A DNA stretch of 23,065 nucleotides from Patescibacteria group bacterium (lineage in GTDB: Bacteria > Patescibacteriota > Patescibacteriia > Patescibacteriales > VMTK01). The notes beneath the pieces are model-generated. The model was given only the letters and a program-made list of their open reading frames with translations. It ran no database searches and was not told where the DNA came from. Of the stretch, positions 1 to 6,881 are shown piece after piece (the stretch's first letter is position 1; every line of letters starts with the position of its first letter). The position numbers were made by a program, and so were the translations under genes. The stretch is taken from assembly GCA_018896595.1 (NCBI GenBank), contig JAHIME010000022.1, positions 1 through 23,065 of the forward strand, given 5' to 3'.

Positions 1-2
1 TG

Positions 3-86
3 CTTTTAGGAGCAGAGGAGGGGGAAATAAAAAAAGGAAAAATTGCTGGCAAAATAAATGAAATTGAAATTTTAAACATTTTATAA
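3..86 (+). CDS. C-terminal end of an unidentified protein (5' partial)
   Basis: Frame 3 is open from the window edge to a TAA at 84-86 and encodes 27 residues ending in NEIEILNIL. The other two forward frames meet stops at once or at 58-60. The Glu/Lys-rich tail is too short to assign to a family. A perfect palindrome starts 6 nt after the stop, as expected for the end of a transcription unit. That this is a real gene end rests on the open frame and the terminator. Confidence 0.5.
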   Translation, partial: LLGAEEGEIKKGKIAGKINEIEILNIL

Positions 87-92
87 GCCACA

Positions 93-120
93 AAAAAGCG
101 CTTTCATGAAAGCGCTTTTT
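93..120. terminator. Bidirectional intrinsic terminator
   Basis: Perfect 28-nt palindrome, arms at 93-106 and 107-120, with a GCGCTTTC/GAAAGCGC stem, A-run on the left and T-run on the right (continuing TTTTTCTTTTT after 116). It serves the + strand gene ending at 86. The stop codon of the - strand kinase (104-106) lies inside the left arm, so it also ends the - strand operon. Confidence 0.85.
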
Positions 121-790
121 CTTTTTCTATTTCTCTTGTTATATAAGAAAAAGTAGAATAAATATCTTTGGGGTGTTTATCTAAAAAAATCACATTTTGT
201 TTATTGGCAAATTTATTAACAAATTTTTTATATTGTCGTTGATATTGTTTTATTTGTATAATTTCTTTATTTGTCAATAATCTTTTATCTCTTTTCAAAA
301 TTCTTTGTTTGATTTCTTCAACATCACAATCTAAGATGATATATAAATCTGGTTCGCCAATAATGTAAGATAAATTATTTTTTATCCAATTGTCCCATTT
401 AATATTTATATATTTATTGCTAAGTCTTGATTTTTGATAAATAAAAAAAGTTAGCGGTCCTCTGTCAGAGATAATAATTTTTTTTCTGTTATTTTTCTTG
501 CTAAAAATAACCTCGAATTGTAAAATAAAATCGCTTTCCAATAATAAAATTTCCGCCAAAGGATAATGCTCATTTTCTCCTAAGTAAAAGAAAAATTTTT
601 TATTTAACTCCTGTTTGATTAATTTACCAGTTTGATAATTTGAAAATTCATTTAATAAAATTATTTGATAATTATGGCCGTACTTTTGTTTTAGCAATTT
701 AGTTATTTGTTTAGACATTGTGGTTTTGCCAGTCGCATCTATTCCTTCTATGCAAATCCAAAAAAATTTATCAGACAAAAAATTACTCAT
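104..790 (-). CDS. Thymidylate kinase-like P-loop nucleotide kinase
   Basis: 228 residues. A Walker A loop, GIDATGKTT, lies at residues 16-24 right after a hydrophobic strand (WICIEG), as in dTMP kinases (EGIDGxGKST). A DRG motif at 109-111 occupies the place of the family's DRY/DRF. An Arg-rich LID-like stretch (QRILKRDKR) follows near residue 165. Family members phosphorylate dTMP to dTDP, but some homologues act on other small substrates. DRG and the long AT-rich middle part make this a divergent member, so the substrate is not certain. It is the last gene of the four-gene minus operon; its start overlaps the end of the Nudix gene by 8 nt, implying translational coupling. It could be a dedicated kinase for the pathway of the upstream aminotransferase and dehydrogenase. 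Confidence 0.75.
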   Translation of the reverse strand: MSNFLSDKFFWICIEGIDATGKTTMSKQITKLLKQKYGHNYQIILLNEFSNYQTGKLIKQELNKKFFFYLGENEHYPLAEILLLESDFILQFEVIFSKKNNRKKIIISDRGPLTFFIYQKSRLSNKYINIKWDNWIKNNLSYIIGEPDLYIILDCDVEEIKQRILKRDKRLLTNKEIIQIKQYQRQYKKFVNKFANKQNVIFLDKHPKDIYSTFSYITREIEKEKALS

Positions 791-1223
791 CTTTTAAAAA
801 TTTAATTAATTTAAATGAATCTCTGATAACCTGTTTCGTGTTTTTGCTTAAATAATAATTCTCTATTTCATTTTCTTTAAGCCATCTGTAATCAGAATGT
901 TCATCGCTTAGTTTTATCTTTTGGCTTAACGGGAATGGCTTTACTAAAAAATTAATTTGCGTTGTATCTCTAATTTCTTCTTTTTTTATAATATAATCAA
1001 AAACACTGACAGGCATTAATATTTTTACTTTCAAGCCAGTCTCTTCTTTGACTTCCCTTGCTAAACCGCTTCGCCAACCTTCCAATGGTTCTTTTTTGCC
1101 GCTGGGCAATTCCCACATCCCAGGAAAAATCTTTTCATTTTCATGCCTTTTTACTATTAAAATTCTGCTATTTTTATAAACAACGCCAGCTAAAACAATT
1201 TTTTGAATTATTTTTTTGTCCAT
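783..1223 (-). CDS. Nudix hydrolase (MutT-like)
   Basis: 146 residues. A full Nudix box occupies residues 42-64: G42, E48, then REVKEETGL at 56-64, matching GX5EX7REUXEEXGU. These residues bind the Mg2+ that drives cleavage of a nucleoside diphosphate linked to another moiety. The preceding WELPSG and the strand LAGVVYKNSRILIVKR are typical of MutT/8-oxo-dGTP-type members, but substrate cannot be read from sequence. The gene starts 3 nt after the aminotransferase stop and overlaps the kinase by 8 nt, so it belongs to the same operon. It could remove a nucleotide intermediate of that pathway or be a general housecleaning enzyme. No Shine-Dalgarno is visible. Confidence 0.88.
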   Translation of the reverse strand: MDKKIIQKIVLAGVVYKNSRILIVKRHENEKIFPGMWELPSGKKEPLEGWRSGLAREVKEETGLKVKILMPVSVFDYIIKKEEIRDTTQINFLVKPFPLSQKIKLSDEHSDYRWLKENEIENYYLSKNTKQVIRDSFKLIKFLKDE

Positions 1224-1226
1224 AAC

Positions 1227-2483
1227 TTATTTTAATTCATTAATATTTATTAATACTTTTTCTATTCCATCTATATACAATTTCATCGCTGGCCAGTCTT
1301 GAACCCTTGCCCAAACAGGTATTTTAACAGCATTATTATAAAATGACTCAGCTTTCGGAAATTCGCCTTTTTTATAAGAAAACTTATACTGTCTATATAT
1401 TGGAAAAAGTTCCGCGGGTTTTTGAAAAAGCGGCAATAAATTCAACGGGCATGTTGAACCGGGTTGATCAACCTCAACCAATCCTTCTTGTTTTAAAGCT
1501 TGATAAAATTTATTAATAGAAACTCCGGTTTTATTTTCATGATATTGAAAAACAAATGCGTACCAACTCGGCTTTATTTTTTGATTGTTTATTTGGGGCA
1601 AAGTAATAGCGGCATAATTCTTAAGACGAATAATTATTCGCTGAGCAAATATTCTTTTAATCGCCAACCATTTATCAAGTCTTGACAAATACTCATTGGC
1701 AATAGCTACGGCTAAGGGATGAGCTCTATATTTTAAACCCATACCGGTTACAGCAAATTTATATAAAGGGCTATCAGGGCTGATTTCCTGTTTGCATCTT
1801 TTATTATAATGTCCCAGTAATAAAGCACGATCATAATATTCTTTGTTATTAGTGGTTAATACGCCTCCTTCACCGCCTGTTAATATTTTTTGGCCTTGTA
1901 AGCTCCACGCAGACAAATCGCCAAAACTACCTAATTTTTTACCTTTATATTCCGCTCCATGGGCATGAGAACAATCTTCAAGTAAAACTAATCTATTTTT
2001 TCGGCAAATTTCTAAAATTTTATCCATTTGGCAAGGAATGCCCCACATATGAGTTATAACAACTGCTTTTGTTTTTTTCGTTATTTTTTTCTCTATTTCA
2101 TAAGGATTTATATTGCCATTTTCGTCTATATCGCAAAAAATTGGAATAGCGCCGGTAAAAAGCAATGGTGTTACTGTTGCATAAAAAGTATAAACCGGAC
2201 ATATAACTTCATCGCCCGGTTTCAAGTTTAAAGCAACAAACATGGCGTGTATCGCCGAGGTACCGGAATTGAACAATAAAGCATATTTTCTTTTTTGATA
2301 TTTGCAAAATAAATTCTCAAATTTTTCAAAAATATCACTTTTATTATATATGGAAATAGTTTTGTAAAGTTGTCTAATAACAGCTTGCTCAATTTTCTTA
2401 TCAACTATCGGCCAATTAAATTTAGCTTGCGCTTCATATTTAACGATCTTCCCCCCTCCATTAATCGCCAATTTGTTTTTCAT
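1227..2483 (-). CDS. DegT/DnrJ/EryC1/StrS-family PLP aminotransferase
   Basis: About 418 residues. Residue numbers here count from the upstream ATG at 2489. NSGTSAIHA (74-82) holds the PLP phosphate, E171-D172 contacts the pyridine ring, and K201 in SLQGQKILTGGEGG is the Schiff-base lysine. The family transfers an amino group to keto sugars or keto-cyclitols. The N-terminus LAINGG and the QGQK form of the active site resemble the scyllo-inosose/AHBA-synthase-like branch more than common SHPTK sugar aminotransferases; this is an impression only. I chose the ATG at 2483 because AAAGG lies 6 nt upstream, whereas an ATG at 2489 would touch it. The start lies within the end of the dehydrogenase gene, so the two are translationally coupled. 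Confidence 0.9.
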   Translation of the reverse strand: MKNKLAINGGGKIVKYEAQAKFNWPIVDKKIEQAVIRQLYKTISIYNKSDIFEKFENLFCKYQKRKYALLFNSGTSAIHAMFVALNLKPGDEVICPVYTFYATVTPLLFTGAIPIFCDIDENGNINPYEIEKKITKKTKAVVITHMWGIPCQMDKILEICRKNRLVLLEDCSHAHGAEYKGKKLGSFGDLSAWSLQGQKILTGGEGGVLTTNNKEYYDRALLLGHYNKRCKQEISPDSPLYKFAVTGMGLKYRAHPLAVAIANEYLSRLDKWLAIKRIFAQRIIIRLKNYAAITLPQINNQKIKPSWYAFVFQYHENKTGVSINKFYQALKQEGLVEVDQPGSTCPLNLLPLFQKPAELFPIYRQYKFSYKKGEFPKAESFYNNAVKIPVWARVQDWPAMKLYIDGIEKVLININELK

Positions 2484-3498
2484 ATACATCCTTTATTAAC
2501 TTATGCGGATTAACATATTTATTTGAATTATTTGCTCTATAACAAGCTTCAATAAAAGCTAAATGATTAAAATTGAATTCCGGAGAAGTAATGTTTTTTC
2601 TTTCTCCTGTTATAACTTTTAAAAAATATTCTATTTGATCTGTTGCTGCTGACGGCCAACTGCTTTGTCTAGTTAAACTCTCTAATACATCACCCTTACT
2701 ATTTAATCTTTCGATTAATCCTCGTTTTATTTTAATTATGCCATGTGTTCCATATATATAAAAATACTCTTCTTTGGGTGGAACAACCCGAGAAATTAGC
2801 ATCGTTCCCCATAGGCATTTGATATATTTAAATAATATGCTAATTGTATCTTCCGCGTCATATTTAACATTACACACAGCATTACAAGAAAATTCAGCAA
2901 AAACTTTTTCAGGCAAGCCAAAATACCAAACTAACAAATCAATCATATGGTAGCCCATATCAATTAAACAGCCTCCGCCAGCTTGCTGGCGAATTCCGCG
3001 CCATCCTTCATGCGGATTATTTACATAAAAATGATAACGTATATCAATATAAAAAGGGGTCCCTATTTTGTCTATTAATTGAAAAAAGGTAGTATAAATT
3101 GGATTATATCTACGTTGAAGTGTTGTCATAATTTGTATTTTATTTTTCTGTGCTAATTTCATTATTTCTACTCCTTCTTTTAAATTAACCGCAAATGGTT
3201 TTTCTTTTAAAATATGGATTTTATTACTAATTAATTTTTTTGTCACATTATAATGCTCATTGTGAGGCAAAACAACTATTGCAAAATCCAATTGATGTTT
3301 CTTTAACATTTTTTCTATATTATTATAAACTGCAATTTTTTTATTTTCTTTTTTAAAAGCAGATAATTTATCTTTATCTTTATCACAAACAGCCACTAAA
3401 TCTATATTTTGAATATTTTTTAGAGCAGGAAGATGATCCTCGTGGCTTTGATAACCAAGCCCTACAACAGCTGTTTTAAATTGATTATTATTAGACAT
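2461..3498 (-). CDS. Gfo/Idh/MocA-family NAD(P)-dependent oxidoreductase
   Basis: 345 residues. The Rossmann fold shows GLGYQS at 13-18 and an Asp at the end of strand 2 (D39), which favours NAD+. EKP at 99-101 carries the family lysine (K100). The catalytic segment GGGCLIDMGYHMIDL has D180 and H184. Members oxidise or reduce a hydroxyl of a sugar, inositol or UDP-sugar. Together with the overlapping aminotransferase it would oxidise a hydroxyl to a ketone and then aminate it. It is the first gene of the operon and has the best ribosome site of the cluster: GGAG 8 nt before the ATG. Whether the substrate is a UDP-sugar, a free sugar or an inositol is not visible. Confidence 0.9.
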   Translation of the reverse strand: MSNNNQFKTAVVGLGYQSHEDHLPALKNIQNIDLVAVCDKDKDKLSAFKKENKKIAVYNNIEKMLKKHQLDFAIVVLPHNEHYNVTKKLISNKIHILKEKPFAVNLKEGVEIMKLAQKNKIQIMTTLQRRYNPIYTTFFQLIDKIGTPFYIDIRYHFYVNNPHEGWRGIRQQAGGGCLIDMGYHMIDLLVWYFGLPEKVFAEFSCNAVCNVKYDAEDTISILFKYIKCLWGTMLISRVVPPKEEYFYIYGTHGIIKIKRGLIERLNSKGDVLESLTRQSSWPSAATDQIEYFLKVITGERKNITSPEFNFNHLAFIEACYRANNSNKYVNPHKLIKDVYEKQIGD

Positions 3499-3617
3499 AA
3501 ATAAATCTCCACTGGCGCAAGCTCGTGGAATTGCGTAGGATTATTAAAATTTATAATAAATTAAAAGAAAATAGTTCGCCTGTATGAATTTGCCCTAAAG
3601 GAGGGGCAAGGAATGAG

Positions 3618-3650
3618 GGACGCTCTCGCGTCCGCAGGAATTGCTCCTGC
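3618..3650. repeat. Two adjacent short hairpins
   Basis: GGACGC-TCTC-GCGTCC (3618-3633) is followed immediately by GCAGGA-ATTGC-TCCTGC (3634-3650). Both stems are perfect. They lie in the gene-free region upstream of the Gfo/Idh operon. Confidence 0.7.
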
Positions 3651-3862
3651 CACTGCAGTAGAAACACCAACACCAGCTCCAGCTCCAGCCAAAACGAGTA
3701 GGCCATTGGGATCTATCCCAATAATGGGATTTACACCCTAACCATCACCTTCCGCCCCCGGCCCTACCCCGACAAGGGGAAGGGTTTCAATGCCCCTGCC
3801 TGATAAGAGGAGAGGCGCTCCCGAGCACGGAGTAATGAGTAAAAAGGGGGCGGATCTTCTTT

Positions 3863-3906
3863 CCTCTAACCTCCCTCTCCTTCACAAGGAGAGGGTTGGG
3901 GTGAGG
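3863..3906. repeat. Palindromic repeat unit (CCCTCTCCTT/AAGGAGAGGG stem)
   Basis: The core arms CCCTCTCCTT (3873-3882) and AAGGAGAGGG (3886-3895) are perfect complements. Imperfect outer arms (CCTCTAACCT and TTGGGGTGAGG) extend the stem. The G-rich tail resembles those of the units at 19229-19262 and 23007-23054. Confidence 0.75.
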
Positions 3907-3993
3907 TCTTATCTGTTCTTTCGTCGGGAGCATTACAAATCGCTCCCGCCAAAGCCATGCGCTTACCCAGCCGAGGCTTTTTTCTTTGCTTTG

Positions 3994-4012
3994 CCCCCTT
4001 TCGCAAAGGGGG
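3994..4012. repeat. Palindromic repeat unit (CCCCCTTT/AAAGGGGG stem)
   Basis: Perfect 8-bp arms at 3994-4001 and 4005-4012 around CGC, followed by TTAGGGGG. The same C-run/AAG-run design recurs inside the porA coding region at 23018-23036. Confidence 0.7.
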
Positions 4013-4084
4013 TTAGGGGGAATCTTTCTTTTTAATTTAAAGAGCTGTGGATTTATCCTGTGGATATTTATTTCCGTTATTCCC

Positions 4085-4114
4085 ATTATACCACACCCTC
4101 AAAATATCCGCTAT
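4085..4114 (-). promoter_or_regulatory. Extended -10 inside a 28-nt box shared with 6274-6301
   Basis: On the minus strand TGTGG-TATAAT (TATAAT = 4085-4090) is an extended -10 (TGn). The 28 nt at 4087-4114 are identical to 6274-6301, upstream of the MBL gene. No good -35 is present. If active it would transcribe toward the Gfo/Idh operon with a leader of nearly 600 nt. Confidence 0.45.
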
Positions 4115-4263
4115 TTAATTATTGTGTAAAAACATTATTTTCTGCGTTAAATCAGCGTTCTAATCCGCGTTAAATCAGCGGGGACTTGGTTAAAATAACA
4201 AACTTTATCAATTAAATAAATTACGATAAAATCATTTTTACATGGGGAACTATTTATGTTTAT

Positions 4264-4293
4264 ATTATAACATAAAATCAAGAGGCGGGGCAA
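4264..4293 (-). promoter_or_regulatory. Minus-strand promoter, copy 1 of a repeated module
   Basis: TTGCCC (4288-4293), 18-nt spacer, then TG-T-TATAAT (TATAAT 4264-4269). Spacing and flanks (TTTATG before, ATAAA after) match the promoters at 6312-6341 and 8147-8176. No gene begins near it; it points toward the Gfo/Idh operon across the repeat region. Confidence 0.55.
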
Positions 4294-4312
4294 CGGAGAA
4301 AAAAAATTTAAT

Positions 4313-4340
4313 TTGACAAAAAGCTTAATTTTGCTAATAT
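4313..4340 (+). promoter_or_regulatory. Promoter of the + strand Nudix gene
   Basis: TTGACA (4313-4318), 16-nt spacer, TAATAT (4335-4340) preceded by TGC, an extended -10. The block TTGCTAATATAAAAACATAA is almost repeated at the ddl promoter (9592-9611). The expected transcript starts some 20 nt before the ATG at 4369. Confidence 0.8.
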
Positions 4341-4368
4341 AAAAACATAATTATCCTTTTACGGCATT

Positions 4369-4806
4369 ATGAATACAAATAAAATTAGTCAAAATATAAT
4401 TAAAATTGGAGCCGCAACATTAATTGAAAACAAGAAAGGAGAAATTTTGATTGTACGTTCTCCAAAAACCAGCGAAGAGTGGACAATGCCAGGCGGACAT
4501 GTTGAATATGGCGAAACAATTGCCGAAGCCGCCATTAGAGAAGCCAAAGAGGAAACAGGCCTTAATGTGGCTTATAAAAAAATAATAAGATTTTGTGAAG
4601 TTATTAATAAGAACGATGGTTTTCTCCATATGATATCATTTCATACCCATTGTATTTCTAAAGACACTAAAATAGAATTAGATAATAGAGAATTACTTGA
4701 ATATAAATGGGTAAAACCGGAAGTTGCCGCAAAAATGGACATATTTAAAGATTTTAAAGATACGATAGTTGAATTTATTAATCAAAATAAATATGAAAAA
4801 AATTAA
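4369..4806 (+). CDS. Nudix hydrolase
   Basis: 145 residues. The Nudix box spans residues 43-65 with G43, E49 and REAKEETGL at 57-65, all metal-binding positions intact. The strands before it (KIGAATLIENKKGEILIVRS and WTMPGG) are standard for the fold. Family members hydrolyse nucleoside diphosphate derivatives; nothing here fixes the substrate. It has its own promoter and is followed after 68 nt by a second, broken Nudix gene in the same direction. No Shine-Dalgarno is seen. The chosen ATG is the first in frame after the promoter. Confidence 0.9.
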   Translation: MNTNKISQNIIKIGAATLIENKKGEILIVRSPKTSEEWTMPGGHVEYGETIAEAAIREAKEETGLNVAYKKIIRFCEVINKNDGFLHMISFHTHCISKDTKIELDNRELLEYKWVKPEVAAKMDIFKDFKDTIVEFINQNKYEKN

Positions 4807-4874
4807 CACACTTTTGACCAGTAAAAACGGCATGGTCAACGGCAAAATAAAATTTAGACTTAACAATAAATCAT

Positions 4875-5297
4875 ATGTCTAATAAATTACCTGTAATAAT
4901 TCAAAGTATAGTTTATAGAAAGAAAGGGCAAGAATTTGAAGTTCTATTATTAAAAAGAACCACAGAGCGTGGAGGTTTTTGGAATGTAGTTAATGGAACA
5001 CTATAATTGAAAGACTCGGTTATTAATTGCCGAAAAAGAGAATTGTTTGAGGAAACTGGCATTCAAGACGTGGTAAACTGGAGCGATGAAATTTACAGGT
5101 TTAGCTTTAAATATCACAGCGATGTTTTTGTTGTTGTTGTGTTTGCCGCAAATGTATCTGAAGATCAAAAAGTAGTTATCAATAATGAACACACTGAGTA
5201 TAGATGGGTTAGTTTTGATAAGGCAATAAGTTTGCTAAAATTTGACGATGATAAAACCGCATTGCAAAATTTCAGAGAAAAATTAAGAACAGATTAA
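4875..5297 (+). pseudogene. Nudix hydrolase gene interrupted by an in-frame TAA
   Basis: An ATG at 4875 opens a frame reading MSNKLPVIIQSIVYRKK...LLLKRTTERGGFWNVVNGTL, a normal Nudix N-terminus. TAA at 5004-5006 stops it, and the same frame continues LKDSVINCRKRELFEETGI and on to a normal end at 5295-5297. With the stop counted as one residue the Nudix box spacing is exact: G, five positions, D (usually E), seven positions, RELFEETGI. One substitution (GAA or CAA to TAA) would explain it. The downstream half has no ATG near its start. Alternatives are a sequencing error or a gene in the course of decay. Confidence 0.8.
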
Positions 5298-5384
5298 ATT
5301 ATTAAAAACGCGAGGAGTGGATAGAAAAAAACAGAAAAAAATATCTTCCGCGCGCCTTGGAGGTTTTGAAAATTCAATAGATCT

Positions 5385-6191
5385 TTATATTATTTCTATT
5401 TCTTCCAAATCGTCCGGAACATAAACTTTGCCGCTGAAAAATTTTTTGGCTTCATTCGCGTAGAGCTCTTTGCGGTCGCGAGTTTTATCTTCGGTATGAT
5501 AAAGAATTAAATTTTTGGCTTTAAGATTTTCGGCAAAAGACGCGGCTTCCTTAACCGTAGAATGATGGATTTTTTCCGGCTTGAATATTTCGCGATCGCT
5601 TTCCAAACAAAATGCTTCATGGAGAATATAATCGCAATTTTGACAAATATTCAACAAATTTTCATTATATGGTTCATCACCAAGAGTAATAAAACTCTTC
5701 CAGTCGCTGAATGTAATTTTTACGCCATACTCCTCAATTTTTTTGCTATGAGTATCAAAAAAGGCAAGCTGCCAATCTCCGAAAGGCGTTTTATGCCCGT
5801 CGCTAATGATATGAAACAGTATTTTATCATCAAACAAATCAGCAACCTTTGCTTTAAGAAGCAGACGAGAAATTGTTTTAATTATTTCGGCAACCTCGGC
5901 AGAGCAGTAAATATTTAATGGCGGTATTTCATCTTTAAAAATTTTAGAAGCAGCCATTCTCATAATCCAGAAAATGCCCAAAATATGATCAGTATGTTTA
6001 TGAGTGATAAAAATGTGATTTATATATTTAAGAGGCATATTGGCCTGTTCTAATTGCCTCAGAATCTGGGCTCCGCCTCCGGTGTCAACAAGGATTCTGG
6101 TTTCATTTTCTTGAATAAGATAACTGGAATGGAAATACTTGGTCGCGTCAGGCGCGCCAGTGCCTAAAAAAATAATTTTTCTTTGGTTCAT
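5385..6191 (-). CDS. RNase Z-like metallo-beta-lactamase-fold hydrolase
   Basis: 268 residues from the ATG at 6191. The longer open frame (to 6341) runs back through the promoter, and its first 50 residues are translated promoter repeat. FLGTGAPD (8-15) and LVDTGGG (34-40) open the fold. The zinc motif HKHTDH is at 64-69, followed by GDEPYNEN (metal Asp) and ILHEAF, like HEA in tRNase Z. The C-terminal HHSTVKEAASFAENLKAKNLILYHTE matches the RNase Z HSTAxxA...LxLxHxS pattern. tRNase Z trims tRNA 3' ends, but this protein could be a relative with another phosphodiester substrate. It has its own promoter. Confidence 0.82.
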   Translation of the reverse strand: MNQRKIIFLGTGAPDATKYFHSSYLIQENETRILVDTGGGAQILRQLEQANMPLKYINHIFITHKHTDHILGIFWIMRMAASKIFKDEIPPLNIYCSAEVAEIIKTISRLLLKAKVADLFDDKILFHIISDGHKTPFGDWQLAFFDTHSKKIEEYGVKITFSDWKSFITLGDEPYNENLLNICQNCDYILHEAFCLESDREIFKPEKIHHSTVKEAASFAENLKAKNLILYHTEDKTRDRKELYANEAKKFFSGKVYVPDDLEEIEII

Positions 6192-6273
6192 AATTATATT
6201 ATTATGATTAATAATAAAAAAGTGCTGGTTATAAATAAAAACTGAGTTTTTATTTGGAGATTGTAAAAAAATA

Positions 6274-6301
6274 TATACCACACCCTCAAAATATCCGCTA
6301 T
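6274..6301 (-). promoter_or_regulatory. Second copy of the 28-nt conserved box
   Basis: Identical over 28 nt to 4087-4114. On the minus strand it contains GAGGGTGTGG followed by TATATA. It lies directly downstream of the -10 of the MBL promoter (6312-6317), so it would form the start of the MBL leader RNA or a second promoter. Confidence 0.55.
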
Positions 6302-6311
6302 GCTTGTTTAT

Positions 6312-6341
6312 ATTATAACACAAAGTAAGCGGGCGGGGCAA
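6312..6341 (-). promoter_or_regulatory. Promoter of the MBL gene, copy 2 of the module
   Basis: TTGCCC (6336-6341), 18-nt spacer, TG-T-TATAAT (TATAAT 6312-6317). It sits between the terminator of the upstream Nudix gene (6355-6375) and the MBL start (6191), exactly where a promoter is needed. Confidence 0.72.
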
Positions 6342-6354
6342 CGGGAAAATAAAA

Positions 6355-6375
6355 AAGCCGGCATTTTGCCGGCTT
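6355..6375 (-). terminator. Intrinsic terminator of the CYTH-CYTH-Nudix operon
   Basis: AAGCCGGCA (6355-6363) and TGCCGGCTT (6367-6375) are perfect arms around a 3-nt loop. On the minus strand the stem is followed by TTTTTTATTTT. It lies about 95 nt past the Nudix stop. Confidence 0.88.
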
Positions 6376-6468
6376 CCATAGCTCTTATGAAGTTTTCAAG
6401 CAACTAATTAACCAACTTTGTTGTGTTAAGAGTTAAAATTCAAGTAAATACATAATACCAAAAAGTCT

Positions 6469-6879
6469 TTAAAACGCCTTCAATAAAAGATTCTCCATCT
6501 CAGGAAGAAATTTTTGTTTTTTTATATCATCTTTATGAAGCCATTTAAATTTTAAGCCGCTTCCCGCTTCTTGCGCGACAAAATTTATTTTTCTGGGCAG
6601 GTCTATTAGATAAATGATGTAAACTCTATGCGCTTTTTTGTCAGAAGATATATATGTCCAGGCATACAACAATTTCGGCTGTATTTTTAAATCATAATTC
6701 AATTCTTCTCTCAGCTCTCTTTTTAACGCTTCAATAATGGTTTCGCCAAATTTAATATGCCCGCCCGGAATGTCGCGAACGCCGCCATTTGTTTCATGGT
6801 ATAGCGCATATTCGCCGCAACGGAATACGGCCTTAACCGCAACGCGCGGTATTTTGCTTTTTTTATCATCCATCAACAT
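6469..6879 (-). CDS. Nudix hydrolase, third gene of the CYTH operon
   Basis: 136 residues. The Nudix box is at 40-62 with G40, E46 and RELREELNY at 54-62; the usual Gly before the last position is Asn (N61), while the Glu ligands are intact. DIPGGHIKFGET is typical of the fold. The start is 2 nt after the stop of the upstream CYTH gene, so the genes are cotranscribed. A second ATG at 6873 (MDDKK) could be the true start; no Shine-Dalgarno decides between them. It probably acts on a phosphorylated nucleotide-like compound, perhaps related to the triphosphate chemistry of the CYTH proteins; that link is inference. Confidence 0.88.
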   Translation of the reverse strand: MLMDDKKSKIPRVAVKAVFRCGEYALYHETNGGVRDIPGGHIKFGETIIEALKRELREELNYDLKIQPKLLYAWTYISSDKKAHRVYIIYLIDLPRKINFVAQEAGSGLKFKWLHKDDIKKQKFLPEMENLLLKAF

Positions 6880-6881
6880 TT

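Larger units (their letters stand above)
3499..4368. repeat. 870-nt gene-free region built of palindromic repeats
   Basis: No convincing gene. At least seven hairpin-forming units lie in series: 3590-3609, 3618-3633, 3634-3650, 3762-3784, 3863-3906, 3925-3948 and 3994-4012. A degenerate direct repeat built on TTAAATCAGCG (4146-4181) and divergent promoters near 4264 and 4313 follow. Two overlapping open frames on opposite strands (3787-4086 and 3790-4035) exist only because the repeats lack stops; their Pro/Lys/Arg-rich peptides (for example NPLLVKEREVRG) are typical translations of such palindromes. A short + frame ending near 3741 encodes a PTPAPAPA tail and could be a remnant of a lost gene. 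Confidence 0.75.

Noticed and set aside
3658..3741. Pro/Ala-rich C-terminal peptide as a gene
   Set aside because: Only about 40 codons with no start signal, and its 5' part is palindromic repeat; kept only as a possible remnant.
3787..4086. Open frames on both strands (3787-4086 minus and 3790-4035 plus) as genes
   Set aside because: They overlap each other entirely and are made of palindromic repeats; the peptides have no domain and no ribosome site.
5004..5006. Programmed readthrough or reassigned TAA
   Set aside because: Many other genes here end in TAA, and no recoding structure is visible; a point mutation is simpler.
6192..6341. N-terminal extension of the MBL protein
   Set aside because: It crosses the -35/-10 promoter and 28-nt box; the fold begins at MNQRKIIFLGTG (6191).
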